From: Symbiodinium microadriaticum
Lineage: Eukaryota > Sar > Dinophyceae > Suessiales > Symbiodiniaceae
DNA: 64,000 bases
Direction of reading: 5' to 3'
Assembly: GCA_001939145.1 (NCBI GenBank)
Contig: LSRX01001147.1
Location: forward strand, 166,417 to 230,416
This document shows, piece after piece, positions 1 to 11,959 of this stretch (positions are counted from its first letter, which is position 1; each line of letters starts with the position of its first letter). A model generated the notes under the pieces. It was not told the DNA's origin, did no database searches, and was given only the letters and a program-made list of their open reading frames with translations. The translations under genes and the position numbers were made by a program.

Positions 1-1320
1 GGCAGATGTGGATGAAGGCGACTCCGGAACCTCCAGAGGCCGGGATTGAAGCTGTCATAGCTCAGCTACACTCAAGTTTGACACATCTGATCTGGGCTAA
101 TAGGATCGAGTGCAGGTTCCTGCTGGAACAACCCTCTTTTGTTCTGGCTGCCAAGGCCGTCCCACTCACCTGCGAGCTATTGAGAAAAACTGCTCTCCGA
201 ATCTCACACGACACAAGCATGGGAAGACACCACAAGCCTGGGAAGAAGCTTCGGGGAAACTCGACAGTGTCCCCCCCAGAGTCTGAAACGACCCTGGCAG
301 TGTGCGAACTCCGCCCCGAATGCCAAAACTTCGAAGAAGCTACTGAACTGACGGAAGCATGTGGGGTTAGCTGCGGCTGGCGTGGGTGAGAGTAGGTTTG
401 TAGGAGAGGGGCCGCAGGCTATGTCCCCCTGAGAAGTCGCTCGAAGAGTTGGTCACCCCACGTGATCTTGCTTTGCGCTCGCCCGAACCCCCGAATGCCG
501 GGGCTGTTGGCCTATGGAGAGGATGCTGACATCAGCATCGAACTGTCCACCCACATGTCTCCCAGTTTTCTCTCGCACTTTCAAGACTGTGGGCATTCAT
601 CCATGACTTCTGTCAGCACATACACAGTGAGACTCTCGTTCCACTTTGCAGTGAGACCAGGTCGCGTGTCCCTGCAGAACGCAAGTACGAGGCCTTTCCC
701 CAAACCCGGAAATATGAAGAAAACTGCTGTGATCGAACCCTGAACCCCAAAAAAAACGCCACGGCCTCGGCGATCGGCGCTTCCGCTCTGGGACGAGAAA
801 GCCATTGAAAGCAGCCTCGGTTGCTTGGGTCGTCTTGGGTCTGCTTCGTGTTTCGAGCTCCGGATTTCGTTCGTATCAGGCTCGGCCTGGAAACGGACTG
901 CCCATCCCATCGGAGGGAGCTTTGTGATGCTCACCGACGTCGGTGTCAAAGCTTGCAAGCACCGGAACCAGGTTTGCAGGCAGATCCGTGAAACGCAGCT
1001 CTGTGATGCGACAGACCCTCACTGACTCACATCACCAACGTCACGAAGTCTGAGCATTGGGCTGTAACAGCTCACCGCCATGCAGGCTGGGGCACGGAAT
1101 CCAAGGGTTCAACCTACCGGCTTGAGCCACATGAATCGACTGGAGAACGCAAATAAGAATGGCAGGCGCAATCTGCCAAGGCGGGCTGAGACGCCAATGC
1201 CTGGTATGTTATGACTGTCGTAGCCCTGATCCTGGCAGCGAAAGGGCCCAAGAAGGGAGATCTCTGTGCTGAAGGTCGAGGCTTCTGGGGAAGAAGCTGA
1301 GGCTCCCCATCCTAAGTCAC
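1..1320. repeat. Flank segment U1 of the tandem compound unit
   Basis: This stretch reappears at 7617-9250 and 29018-30480 (shared starts such as ggcagatgnggangaagg, then the cttgagccacatg and ccaatgcctggtatgtt blocks), so it is the first, left-truncated copy of the segment upstream of the TIR-like/LRR gene. I see no convincing coding region; the ORFs are short and not conserved in frame between copies. A short run of heptamer-like sequence begins at about 1320. Confidence 0.7.
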
Positions 1321-4300
1321 TAAAACCCTAAGCCCTAAAAGCCTCTAAGAACCGTAGACCTGAGGCGAAGCCCCAAACGAAACCTCAAAACTTAAAGGCT
1401 CCTGCCCTAAAGCCCCAAAAAAAATCTCTGAAAAGAAGGACGCGCAACAAAAGCACAATGCTTCCCCAAAGAAGAATTATATAAGCAACAAAACCTCTCA
1501 GACCCCCTCCATGCCTCCTCGATCTGCCGGCCGCCTGGTGCTGGAAACGGGGGGAGACGAAAGGGACGCTTCAAGCCGTGCCCAACTCCGCTTCGGCTTC
1601 TAGGTTTCAGGGGGCTACGTTTTAAGAGGGCCTTTGAGCCTCTAAGGTCTGAAGCTTTTACGAGGCTAAAGGCCTCAAAATTTATGGGGTTTACCTTTGA
1701 AGGCCTCAAAATTTAAGGGCTTGTTTCTTCTTAAGTGGCTGAAGGGCTTTCGGGAAGGAGTCTCGGGAGCTTTCGGGGGTTCAGGAAGAGCTTTGCTTCT
1801 TCGCCTTGCGGAGGTGGCGGGCTGCTGAAGCTCGGAGGATACCCCAGGTTTCAGGCAAAACAGGGTTTAGGGTTCTAGGGTTTAGGGCTTAGGGGTTTAG
1901 GGTTTTAGGGTTTAGGGTTTTAGGGTTGAGGACTTCGGGGTTTAGGAGGCTTTAGGGTTTAGGGTTGAGGGTTTAGGGTTTAGGGTCTTACGTCAAGGGC
2001 CTGGTGGTACTGGGTACTGCCAGAGCCCTCCCTAAATAATTTCAGGAATCTATACCTTCGCCTGAAACCTTTTGATTCTCTAGGTTGGCCCTCTAAACCT
2101 TCGAAGAAATGATACTAAGGCCCTGATAACTTGAAGGGACCATGCCCGAAAAGCTAAACATATTCCCTAAACCCTATAACCCGAAAGCCTCAACCCTAAA
2201 CCCCAAACGCCCTAAACCCCAAACCCTCAACCCTGCCTCTGCTCCCTCCTCCCCTCGTCGCCGCTGGACTCCTGCCCTCTGGAGGGCGACTCAGGACCTG
2301 GCGCCGAAGGCTCCGCCGGCGCCGGCCCCCCCCCAAAGCACAAAAAAGGCGTAGGGTTTTGGGGGTTAATAGGGCTTGAGTCTTATTGCTTTTGGTTTAG
2401 GGTTTTGGGGTTAATAGGGTTTGAGCTTTAGGGCTTTTGGGGTTTGGGGTTTAGGGTTTAGGGCTCCTTTTTGTACGAACGGTTTAGGGTCTTGGGTTTT
2501 GGGCTTGAGCTTTGGGGCTTGGGGTTTAAGGGGAAACTTCCGGAGGGCTTCCGGGCCACTGTCGGGTTTTGAAGGCATCGTTGCGGCTTTCGGGGGTCCT
2601 CTGGGGCTTGAGTGATTCACCACTCTGCTTGGGCTTTCCGGATCCTAAACCCTAAACCCTAAACTCATCTCCCATCTAAACCCTAAACCCTAAACCCTAC
2701 ACTCATCTCCCATCTAAACCCTTGACCCTGAACCCATCTAAACCCTAAACCCTGACCCCTTTGACAGAGTTTTTGTGGCCTGGTGCTGTTGGACTGAAGA
2801 TAGGTTCGGGCTGGGCGCGGGTCGGAAGCCACCCTCGAAGGACCCAAAGCTTTCGAAAGCGTCCAAAGCCCTGAGAATCATCCATGAGCCTGGAAGCTTT
2901 TCTTACAGGGGCTCGGGAACTCTGGGAAAAGAACTGGGTTTGGGGATTAGGGTTTAGGGTTCAGGCCCAAAGTGCGCAAGTTGGATGCGAGCTCTTTTCC
3001 GGAAGGCGCTAATCGCGCGTCGCAGCGGGCGTCGGAAGCACGCAGGAGGCGAAGGGCACCCGGAACTCGGTTTCAGTGTTCTCCTACTACCTCAAGAACC
3101 CAAAGCCAACATCTAGTTGAGCCCCGGACCCCCACAGCAAGCGTCCCCGGCCCTCTTGGCCATCGCCGGGGCGTTTTTTTCTGGAACGTCTAGCCTCCCT
3201 TGGGGGGAAGTTTATATTTATACTGTACTATAATTATAGTATATTTTTATTATAAGGTACTTTTTGTATGGCATTGACTATAACCTAAGGTGTATTCCTT
3301 AATTACGGGATTTTCGAAGTTCTGGGCCCCTAAACCCCTAAACCCTAAACTCGAAAACCCTAAAACCTTCAAAACCCTAAAGCCCTAAACTAAAAACCCT
3401 AAAAGCCCTAAAACTATAAACCGGTAAAGGGCTGCAGTGGCCTTAGACGGACGAGGCGGTTTCAGCTCGGCCGGTGTCTTTTGCTCGGCTCCGGAGACGC
3501 TGACGTCTCTCTGCGCACGCCCGCACCCATGAGAGTGGCTCTCTAAGTTAGGGGTCCCTTTGGGGGTCCGTTTTAGGGTTTAGGGTTTTGGTAGCGCTCT
3601 AGAAGTAGGGTCTCTTGTAGGGTCCTGTTAGGGTTTAGGGTTTAGGGGTCCTTTTGTCAGAGTGCCGTGCTCTATTCGGGACCTAAAAGGGGACCCTAAT
3701 TTAGAGAACTACTTCAAACCGCACCGCGAGGTCCAGGGCTGCAGACTCGATCAGGGCTTGCCGCAGGTCCGGACAGGTGCGCGATGGATGATTTGACTCT
3801 TTTGGAGCGCTTTATGATAGTATACAAGACTCGAACATACTCTAATATTCTGAAATATACGATAATGTAATATGTATATATATATATATACACATGTGTA
3901 TATATATATATATATATGAGCATATATATATATACTACAATATACTATAGTGGCCCCCCTGCAAATCTTCTCCGCAACGCTGCGCGGGCTCTTTGGCTGT
4001 GTGCGCAGGTCGTAGATGCTGCCGGCTTGCGGTGCTTCCTCATCCTATAAACCAAACTAAATACACCCCAAACTCGAAGCCCGAAATCTTAAACCCTGAA
4101 CCCTAAAACCCAAAAACCCAAAAACCCAAAACCCTAAACCCAAAGCCCAAAACCCTAAATCCTAAGATGATCTTCATCCAGATTGCCCTCACCGGTGCAA
4201 GGCTCACTTGGGTTCTGGCCTCGACCGCTTTTGATGCAGGGAGTGGGGCTTTTGGGGTTTGGGGTTTAGGGTGTAAGGTTTATGGGGTTTAGGGTTTAGG

Positions 4301-4368
4301 GTTCAGTGTTTAAGGCTTTTGGAGCTTGGGGTTTAGGGTTTAAGGTAGGGACCGCGTAGGGCGTAGGA
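1320..4368. repeat. Segment T1: degenerate telomere-like heptamer region
   Basis: Dense but imperfect TTTAGGG / CCCTAAA heptamers occur in blocks that switch orientation repeatedly: TTTAGGG at 1860-1990 and 2390-2530, CCCTAAA at 2640-2760, TTTAGGG at 2940-2960, CCCTAAA at 3330-3400, TTTAGGG at 3560-3650, CCCTAAA at 4060-4170, TTTAGGG at 4250-4350. Unique spacers between blocks are shared with T2 and T3. No gene is supported here. Confidence 0.75.
3871..3935. repeat. TA/TG dinucleotide microsatellite
   Basis: Alternating tatata with an embedded cacatgtgta palindrome. A related AT-rich tract occurs at the matching place in copy 2 (20733-20850), just outside the right end of Copia-1. Confidence 0.85.
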
Positions 4369-4435
4369 TTGAGAATGATGTGGAAGCGGGCTTGCCCCAC
4401 GGGCCCCGAGCACCTCACGAAGATCGGGATCAGGA

Positions 4436-6060
4436 TCAATAAAATCTCAACCTCAGTAGGGCAGGTGGTGCATGACGGGAGTCGCCGTGCCAGCGCACCC
4501 TCAGAAGTCCCTCTCCGGGACCCCGCCGGGCCTTTTTCCGGTAGCTTCCGCGAGGGCCTGTGGAGGACAAGGCTTCGGAAACCCCGGCAGCAGCCCTGCA
4601 AGCCGCCCAGGCCTGCTTGCACTCTCTGGGGATGTCGTTTCCGCAGAGCAGAATCCCGCGAACTGTTGCGTTGCTCTTCAGAGCCTCGGCAAGCGCCTCG
4701 CAGGGAAACGGCAGTGGGTGGCTACTGCTGGCGGACCTTTGAAACCCCCAGACCCCTCTGCTTGTGCCAATCCCTGGCACCACCGGGCCTCCGCACCCTC
4801 ACCGCCGATGTCGTTGCCTTGAAGGTTGATGCTGGTGAGCGTCGAGTTGGTCTTCAACGCTTCGCCAATCGCCTCGTTCAGGAAAGCAACCCTGCTCCAG
4901 CAGCACTGACCTCGCTGAAACCCACCGCGCCTGCGCACCCTTATCGCCGATGAACCATTCTGTAAGGTCGATGCTGGTGAGTGTGGAGTTGCTCTTCAAA
5001 GCTTCGCTGATCGCCTCGCGTGGGAGAGCGACCCTGCGCCAGCACTAACCTCTTTGAAGCCCATCGGGCCTTTACCTCTTCGACTGCTTTGAGACCACGC
5101 TGACGACGACCAAACCGCGACAAGCTCAACTTGCTGGGGTTGCAGTGTTCGTTCAATCGCTCTGCGAGGTCCTGCAGAGTGAGTGGCACGCGGCTCCCCC
5201 GCTGTCTGATGGCGGGCTCGGCACCGGTCCTCTATGCGCACGCGCCCCGTCCAAGCCTTTGCAGCTTCCGGAGCCTTATCTGCAGAGCCCAAGCAGGCGG
5301 GCATGGGCACAGTTTCACAATGTAGATCACTCAGAGCTGCACCGTGGCCGTACTTGCAGCCTGCCAACAATGCTGAGAACTTGCAATATGGCCCGGCTCT
5401 CCCTCTACAAGTTGTCATGGGGTCCAGCTTGCCAGATTCGGGCTCAAGCTATGCATCCAGGGACAATCACAGAGACAGCCTGGTCTGGGTGAAATCTTCT
5501 CCAGGGTGAAGGCATCCCACAGCACGCGCAGGTATCATGCGAAGGGGCCGCCCGAGAATCCTCGAACCTCTCGAGTCGGCACCTCTTCTCTATCTCCGCA
5601 AGCACCTGGCGAGGAGAAGAACAAGCTCAAGGTTGAACGACTGGGCCACATCACCGCCTGCAGGCTGATGACGTTGCCTTCGAGGTTGATGCTGGTGAGC
5701 GTGGAGTTGCTCTTCAGCGCTTCGCAGATCGCCTCATGCGGGAAAGCAACCCTGCTGCAGCACCTCTCTGAAGCCAACCAGGCCTTCCCACCCTCACTGC
5801 CGATGCTGTTGAAAGCGAGCTGAATCCTGGTGAGTGTGGAGTTGGTCTTCAAAGCTTCGGCGATCGCCTCACTCGGGAAAGCAACCCTGCTGCAGCAGCT
5901 CTGACCCGCCTGAAGCCCTACCGGGCCTCCGCACCCTCATCACCGATGTTGTTGCCTCTGAGGTTGATGCTGGTGAGTGTGGAGTTGGTCCTCAAAGCTT
6001 CGGCGATCGCCTGGAAAAAGGGAGAGAAACCCTGATCCAGCAGCACCAACCTGTCTGAAG
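4436..6060 (-). CDS. LRR exons of TIR-like/LRR gene, copy L1
   Basis: On the minus strand, units of about 28 residues with the pattern EALKxNSTLTxIxLxxNxIGxEG recur (around 5945-6010, 5815-5880, 5680-5740, 4960-5010, 4800-4870 and a weaker one near 4640). This is the ribonuclease-inhibitor/NOD-type leucine-rich repeat, a protein-interaction solenoid. Units are separated by spacers of roughly 50-60 bp that do not fit the repeat and are probably short introns; a longer different block (about 5020-5500) includes an MPLTLQDLAERL-type segment. The array lies directly downstream of the 6263-7210 exon in the same direction and the same order is seen in copy L3. The exact exon borders cannot be set from sequence alone, and the copy may carry disabling changes. 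Confidence 0.55.
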
Positions 6061-6262
6061 CCCAAAAGCCTTTCCGCCTTCACTTCAAGTCAAAGCTGTT
6101 GACTCCCCCGTGCCTCCCATAGAAAACCATGTTCAGGCTGCACGCGAAACCGGCTCGGGAAACGTATCTCAAGCTCGCGAATCGCTTTGTTCGGTGCAAG
6201 CGCCTGGCGTGCACACGCAGGCTCAAAAACGGTCTTAGACCTGCGAAGCACGCAAAGCAGGC

Positions 6263-7210
6263 TCAAACTGCCTTAGACCTGCGAAGCCCGGCCTTCGCGA
6301 ACTCCCCAGCCTCTGCTCGGCCCACCTCAAAGTCCCGGAGCCTCAGCACCCTCAGCTTCTGGAAGTAAGGCAGGGCCTTTGCCAGCCGCCCCAGCTGCCC
6401 TTCGGGCAGACGTGCGAAGAGCGCCTCTCCGCACTCAGAGACTTTCTGGAGGAAAACCTTGAACTGCAGCTTCTTCACCTCTTCGGCATCAGACCGATGG
6501 GTGAAGGCTGCGGAGTTCATCTCTTCCGCAAAAATCTCCGGAGCCATGGGCACTTTGCCCAGCAGCTCTGGCTGATTTAAACACCGAAGTTTCCTGTCTT
6601 GAAACTCGCCGGGAGCATCGATCCAGTGGTTCTGTTCGGAATGGCTCCGGGCGGAGGACCACTCCACCTCCGCCTTGCACCACCCTCGATTTCTGTACGG
6701 AACCCGGTTCGCGACAAGCTCTTTGAGCGGACGATCTCGGACCACAGCGCTACTTGCGTCGTACACTCGCACTCGATACTCAGAATTCTTGCTCGCCGCT
6801 TCCCAGACATCGTCTGGGGTGAGGTTTTCTATGCGGAAAGTGCGAGTGCACTGGTGGGCGTACAAGACGTGCATATCCTGCATCGACCGTCGGAAGCTCT
6901 CTTCTTCTGCGTCGGACTCCCGCTTGAACTGAAACAGAGACACATAGTCATAAAATAGCCACACGTCCGAGAAGTAGGCTGCATCGAAGAGAGACACGAC
7001 GTGGACCAGGCACTTTAATTGAAAACCACACGGATCCGGATGCTCCCGGCTCTCCCAAGCGTGGGACACCGAGCAGATCATCGCGTCCCGAGTTCCGGCG
7101 GCCCACGCCCTCACTTCTGCATGCGTCACCAGACCCCACTCCTCCTGCGCACGCTGTTCCGAATGCGCCCCGCACGTGCAGTGCAAGAAAGGACTTGCAA
7201 ACAAGTGCAT
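6263..7210 (-). CDS. TIR-like N-terminal exon of TIR-like/LRR gene, copy L1
   Basis: An open frame of 315 residues, closely matched by 27495-28604. The N-terminal half has a SVSHAWE strand, a WLFYDYVSL segment and an RGWCKAEVEWSS motif. Spacing and sequence recall TIR domains, where the catalytic glutamate lies in a WCxxE motif; this assignment is inference. The C-terminal third (LPYFQKLRVLRLRDFEVG) begins the leucine-rich repeat part, which continues in the exons below 6060. A likely preceding exon is read in another frame at about 7290-7200 (YELLKSKSLLPRRQ). The ORF contains a region unlike L3 at about 6560-6640, where L3 has an acidic QQRNEEESEGEQEPE stretch, suggesting a local frame or sequence change in L1. 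Confidence 0.6.
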   Translation of the reverse strand: MHLFASPFLHCTCGAHSEQRAQEEWGLVTHAEVRAWAAGTRDAMICSVSHAWESREHPDPCGFQLKCLVHVVSLFDAAYFSDVWLFYDYVSLFQFKRESDAEEESFRRSMQDMHVLYAHQCTRTFRIENLTPDDVWEAASKNSEYRVRVYDASSAVVRDRPLKELVANRVPYRNRGWCKAEVEWSSARSHSEQNHWIDAPGEFQDRKLRCLNQPELLGKVPMAPEIFAEEMNSAAFTHRSDAEEVKKLQFKVFLQKVSECGEALFARLPEGQLGRLAKALPYFQKLRVLRLRDFEVGRAEAGEFAKAGLRRSKAV

Positions 7211-7291
7211 CGTCTGAGGCTGGGTCGGCTTCTTGGCGTCTAGGCAAGAGGCTCTTCGACTTCAGCAGCTCGTACAAGTACCTGGAACCGC

Positions 7292-7504
7292 CTATATCCG
7301 ACACCAGCTGGCGAAAGAGCGACAGCTAAAGCAAGGTCTGACTTGGTGACACGATGTGACACGGGACATTAGCAGCTGACATTTTTTCTGCCACATCCCC
7401 GGCGAGCACTCGGCCCGGACCAGGCGGATGTTGGCGTGGTTGAGGTACTCAGCCAAGCTCTTGGGATCCGTCAAGCCGTACTGGGCCTGAGGCATTGAAC
7501 ACAT
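7292..7504 (-). CDS. First exon of TIR-like/LRR gene, copy L1
   Basis: Starts MCSMPQAQYGLTDPKSLAEY and is almost identical to the segment beginning at 28910 in copy L3 for about 38 residues (to RLVRAECS.GM). Beyond that point the two copies diverge in all frames, so the splice donor probably lies near 7385-7395 and the remainder of the open frame is intron. Function of this segment is unknown; it provides the likely start of the protein. Confidence 0.5.
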   Translation of the reverse strand: MCSMPQAQYGLTDPKSLAEYLNHANIRLVRAECSPGMWQKKCQLLMSRVTSCHQVRPCFSCRSFASWCRI

Positions 7505-7616
7505 GGGCAGATCTCTCTAAGAGAATCCTGCATGTAAGCACGAACAAATCTGTCTAAGATCTAAGCACGACCAGATTGCATCGCATCGCATCGCATCCCT
7601 CCTGGCTGGGCCACTG

Positions 7617-9250
7617 GCAGATGCGGATGAAGGGGACTCCGGAACCTCCGGAGGCCGGGATTGAAGCTGTCATGGCCTAGGCCTACACGTCTGCTTCCTG
7701 CACCATGGGTACGCCTCTCCAGTGGGAGGAGCTCAGCTACACTAGGCTGCTGACATCATCATCAAACTGTCCACCCAACTGTCTCCCAGTTTCGAGTCTC
7801 TTGCGCCGCGGCTCTCTCATTGTGGGATCCATCCATGACTTCTGACAGCACATATACAGTGAGACTCTCACCCCACATTGCAGTGAGAGCCCTGTCCCCA
7901 AATCCGGAAATATAAAGAAAACGGCTGTCCCTAAACCCCTAAACCCCTGAACCCCTAAACCCCCAAACCCTAAACCCTAATCGAACCCTGAATCCCCCAA
8001 AATCCCCCACCCTGGCCTCGGCGATCGGCGCTTCCGCTCTGGGACGAGAAAGGCATTGAAAGCAGCCTCGGTTGCTTGGCTGCGGCCACGGCTGAGCATA
8101 CCGTTTTTCGGAGTGCTTCGTGTTTAGAGCTCCGGATTTCGTCATGCTCGGCCTGGAAACGGCCTGCCCCATCCCATCGGAGGGAGATTTGTGACTGTCT
8201 TTCGCTCACCGACGCCGGTGTCGAAGCTTGAGCACCGTGAAACGCAGTTCTGTGTGAGGCGACAGACCCTCACTGACTCACATCACCAAAGTCGTGAAGT
8301 CTGAGCATTAGGCCGTAACCGCTCACCGCCATGCAGGCTGGGGCACGGAATCGAAGGGTTCAACCTACCGGCCTACCGGCTTGAGCCACATGAATCGACT
8401 GGAGAACGCAAATGAGAATGGCAGGCACAATCTGCCAAGGCGGTCTGAGACACCAATGCCTGGTATGTTGTGACTGTCATCAACTACAAGTGTTTATGGA
8501 TCTTCCTCTGACTTGGCGGTTGGAACCAGCTAGGCAAGCATTGGCACGGACATGTAAAGGTGGCATCGCCACCTCGCGCTCCAAGACCGATCCGAAGCCC
8601 TGATCCTGGCAGCGAGGGGGCCCAAGAAGGGAGATCTCTGCGGTGACGGTCGAGGCTTCTGGGGAAGAAGCTGAGCCAGCCCTACCTCTGCCCCGGGAGC
8701 GTGGGTCGAGAAATCCCACAAGCACGAATCCGACAGCCGGCCGCCCCAGAATCACCTACAACCGGTGGTTCTCTGATATCCTTGGCCTTCAGCCCGTGGC
8801 CTCATTGCCTCAAGCCTCCTTTGTCAGAATTTTCAAGGTTTGGGGGTTTGGGGATTCTGGCTCCGTGGGGTGCGGGATTTCCGGGGACGGTACTCGAAAG
8901 TGGGCAGGCCACCAGTCACCAGTCGACCACGCTTATGCTCCAGCGCTCGAAAATCCAGCACTGCAGATTGGGGAGTACGGTCTGGGGCCAAGGTTCTACA
9001 GATTTTCTACCTTCCCGGAAGAGAAAGAGAGCCCCAAGCCGACGAATGCTATGTGAAGGCTCCTTCGGCAAGATAACCTGGCACTACCCAGACACCGGAT
9101 GAGTTGCGTCAAAGTCCAAGAGCCACGAAGCTCCAACACCAAAAGCAAGCTGTTGACGTCTGACAAATTGTGAAGACCCCCAGCTGATCAGACGTATCAG
9201 GGGTTCCACGAGCAAGGCCCTGACAGAAAGGCCGTCCGTTGATCATCGCC
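7617..9250. repeat. Flank segment U2 of the tandem compound unit
   Basis: Second copy of the U segment (compare 1-1320 and 29018-30480). It contains a short CCCTAAA tract at 7930-7980 and unique stretches. No ORF is conserved between the three copies, so I call no gene here. Confidence 0.7.
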
Positions 9251-11775
9251 GGCCTCCCCATCCTAAGTCACTAAAACCCTAATGCCTAAGCCCTAAAAAC
9301 CCCTAAGAACCGTAGACCTGAGGTGAAGCCCCAAGCGAAACCTCAAAACTTGAAGGCTCCTGCTCTGAAGCCCCAAAACAACTTCTGAAAGAAAGCGCAC
9401 AACAACAGAACAAGGCATCCCTAAAAGAAATGCAAATAAGCAACAAAAGCTCTCATGCCCCCTCCATGCCTCCTCGATCTGCCGGCCGCCTGCCCGCCGA
9501 AACGGGGGGAGACGAAAGGGACGTTTCAAACCTGCCCAACCGCTTCTGGCTTAGGTTTGAGGGCTAAGTTTTTAGGGGGCCTTTGAGCGTCGAAGGTCTG
9601 AAGCTTTTACGAGGTTAAAGCCTCAAAATTTGTGGGCTTTCTTGAGGGGCTGAAGCGTTCCGGGAAGGAGTCTCGGGAGCTAGGGATTCAGGAAGAGCTC
9701 TGCTTTTCATCGCGGAGGTGCCAGGCTGCTGTGGTTCGGGTTGCTGAAGCTCGAGGATCCCCCAGGTTTCAAGCAAAACAAGGTTTAGGGTCTTAGGGTT
9801 TCTGGCTCCTCTAAACCTTCGACGAGAAAATGATACTAAACCCCTGATAACTTGAAGGGACATGCCAAAACACGCAACCCTCAACCCTAAACCCTCAAAC
9901 CCTAGAGTCTCAACCCTGAAACCCTCAACCCCAAACCCCAAATCCCCAACCCCCAACAGCCCCAAACCCCAAAAGCCCTAAACCCTCAACCCTGCCTCTG
10001 CTCTCTCCTCCCTCGTCGCCGCTGGACTCCTGCCCTCTGGGAACCACTCAGGACCTGGCGCCCAAGGCTCCGCCGGCGCCGGCCCCCCAAAGCACAAAAA
10101 AGTTCAGGGTTTTGGGGGTTAATGGGGCTTGAGTCTTGTTGCTTTTGGTTTAGGGTTTTGGGGTTAATAGGGCTTGAGCTTTAGGGCTTTTGGGGTTTGG
10201 GGCTTAGGGTTTAGGGCTCCTTTTTGTACGAACGGTTTAGGGTCTTGAGTTTTGGGCTTGAGCTTTGGGGCTTGGGGTTTCAGGGCAAAGACTTTCGGAG
10301 GGCTCCCGGGCCACTGTCGGGTTTTGAAGGCATCCTTGCGGCTTTAGGGGGTCCTCTGGGGCTTGAGTGATTCACCACTCTGCTGGGGTTTCCGGACCAA
10401 ACCCTAAACCCTAAACCCTAAACCCATCTAAGCCCTAAGCCCTAAACCCATCTAAACCCTAAACCCTGAACCATAACCTGCAACAGAGCTTTTGTGGCTT
10501 AGTGCTGCTGGACTGAAGATAGGTTCGGGCTGGGCTCGGGTCGGAAGCCACCCTCGTACGACCCAAAGCTTTCGGTAGCATCATCCATGAGCCTGGAAGC
10601 TTTTCTTGCGCGGCCTCGGGAACTCTGGGAAAAGAACTGGGTTTAGGGATTGGGGTTTAGGGCTCAGGCCCAAAAGTGCAAAAGTTGGATGCAAACCCTT
10701 TTCCGGAAGGCGCTAAGGACGCGTCGCAGCGGCGTCGGAAGCACGCAGGAGGCGGAGGGCACCCGGAACTCAGTTTCCATGTTCTCCTATTACCTCAAAA
10801 GCCAAAGCCAACATCTAGTTGAGCCCATGCAAAACTCTCGTGAACCCTGGAGCCCCACGGCAAAGCGCCCCGGGCCCTCTTGGCCATTGCCGGGGCGTTT
10901 TTTTGTCACAACGTCAAAGCAGTCTCCGAGCCGAGCCCCTTTCCCACTTCAAAGACTCATCACTTGGGGAAGTCTGGGTTCCTGTTAAGGGATTTTGTTT
11001 AAGTTACCATAGTAGGGATCTATAGTAAATAGTATGGTTTCCTTGTCATGGTAGCTTAAATAAAAACAATCACAAGAACCGTTAACTTGCTATAGATCCC
11101 CATCATGGTAACTTTAAATTAAATCCCTGAACAAGAACCCACTTGGGGAAGCTTATGGGGGGGCTCCACCAGGCTGCCAGGATTTCTCGGACCCTTGGGG
11201 CTGTTTCGCCTCCCTGCAGTTTGGGCAGGGCGTCATAGCCTCAACCCTTCACCCTAAAACCCTAAAGCCCGAAAACCCTGAACCCTAAAAACCCTAAAAA
11301 CCCTACAATCCCTAAAAACTTTGTGAAGGGCTGCAGTGGCCAAAGACGGACGAGGCCGTTTCAGGTCGACCGGTGTCTGCCCGGCTCTGGAGACGCCGAT
11401 GGGAGTGGCTCTCTAAGTTAGGGGTCCCTTTCGGGGGTCCTTGCCAGGGTTTAGGGTTTATGGGGTTTAGGGTTTATAGGGTTTAGGTAGTTGTCTAAAG
11501 TAGGATCCCTTGAAGGGTTTGGGGTTTAGGGAGTAGGGTTTAGGGCTTAGGTAGCGCTCTAGATTAGGGGCTCTTTTTGGGGTCATTTTTATAAGGGTGC
11601 CGTACTATATTGGGGACCTGAGAGGGGACCCTAATTTAGAGAACTACCCATGGAATGATCGAGAGCTGCAGAAAGCACTGCCTTGGCCCCTCATGACCCT
11701 TACTTACGGAGCAAAAGGGGGGGTGCAGAGGATAGCTGAATTTAAGCATGAAAAGCTTCCAAATGCCAGGCGGTC
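9250..11775. repeat. Segment T2: telomere-like heptamer region, left part
   Basis: Same succession of heptamer blocks and spacers as T1 and T3 (for example the ttttgtacgaacggtttaggg block at 2470 and 10230). The segment is cut at 11780 by Copia-1 and resumes at 20632. No gene is seen. Confidence 0.7.
10962..11151. mobile_element. MITE-like foldback element in T2
   Basis: About 50-bp imperfect terminal inverted repeats: the left arm gggttcctgttaagggat...gttaccatagtagggatctatag pairs with the right arm ctatagatccccatcatggtaac...atccctgaacaagaaccc. The element is flanked by a direct acttggggaag on both sides (10962-10972 and 11141-11151), a plausible target duplication. No coding capacity. A relative lies at 24046-24245; T1 lacks it at the same place. 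Confidence 0.65.
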
Positions 11776-11780
11776 CGGAC
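11776..11780. other. Target-site duplication of Copia-1, left copy (CGGAC)
   Basis: CGGAC directly abuts the left LTR and is repeated at 20627-20631. The uninterrupted T1 copy has a single ccggacaggtgcgcgatgg at about 3768, showing the pre-insertion site. Confidence 0.85.
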
Positions 11781-11959
11781 TGCGAAAGTGCAACTTCTTG
11801 AGCGCTTCAACGCATGCCGAAAGCTACCGCCTGCTAACTTTTCCTGCACGCTACCGAGAGCCGCGTGCTGCGTGAGTCAGCTGTACATCTCACTGAAGCT
11901 TAACAGACAAGTCTCACCGTAATGCACGACAGGTCAGGCAAAATCATGAAACATTCACA
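11781..11959 (-). repeat. Copia-1 3' LTR
   Basis: 179 bp matching 20449-20626, with one extra A in the gcaaaatc run and a g/a change near the left end. On the element strand it begins TGTGAATG and ends CTTTCGCA. No clear purine tract lies upstream of it on the element strand. Confidence 0.92.

Noticed and set aside
1120..1140. Spliced-leader relic at cttgagccacatg in the U segments (also about 8387 and 30206)
   Set aside because: Only GGCTCAAG matches in full; the preceding bases differ, so chance is likely.
1860..1990. True chromosome end
   Set aside because: Heptamers are degenerate, interspersed and in both orientations, and unique sequence continues on both sides.
4472..4953. Plus-strand ORFs over the LRR region (for example 4369-4953 and 25285-25728)
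   Set aside because: They are opposite-strand shadows of LRR exons; codon content lacks domain patterns.
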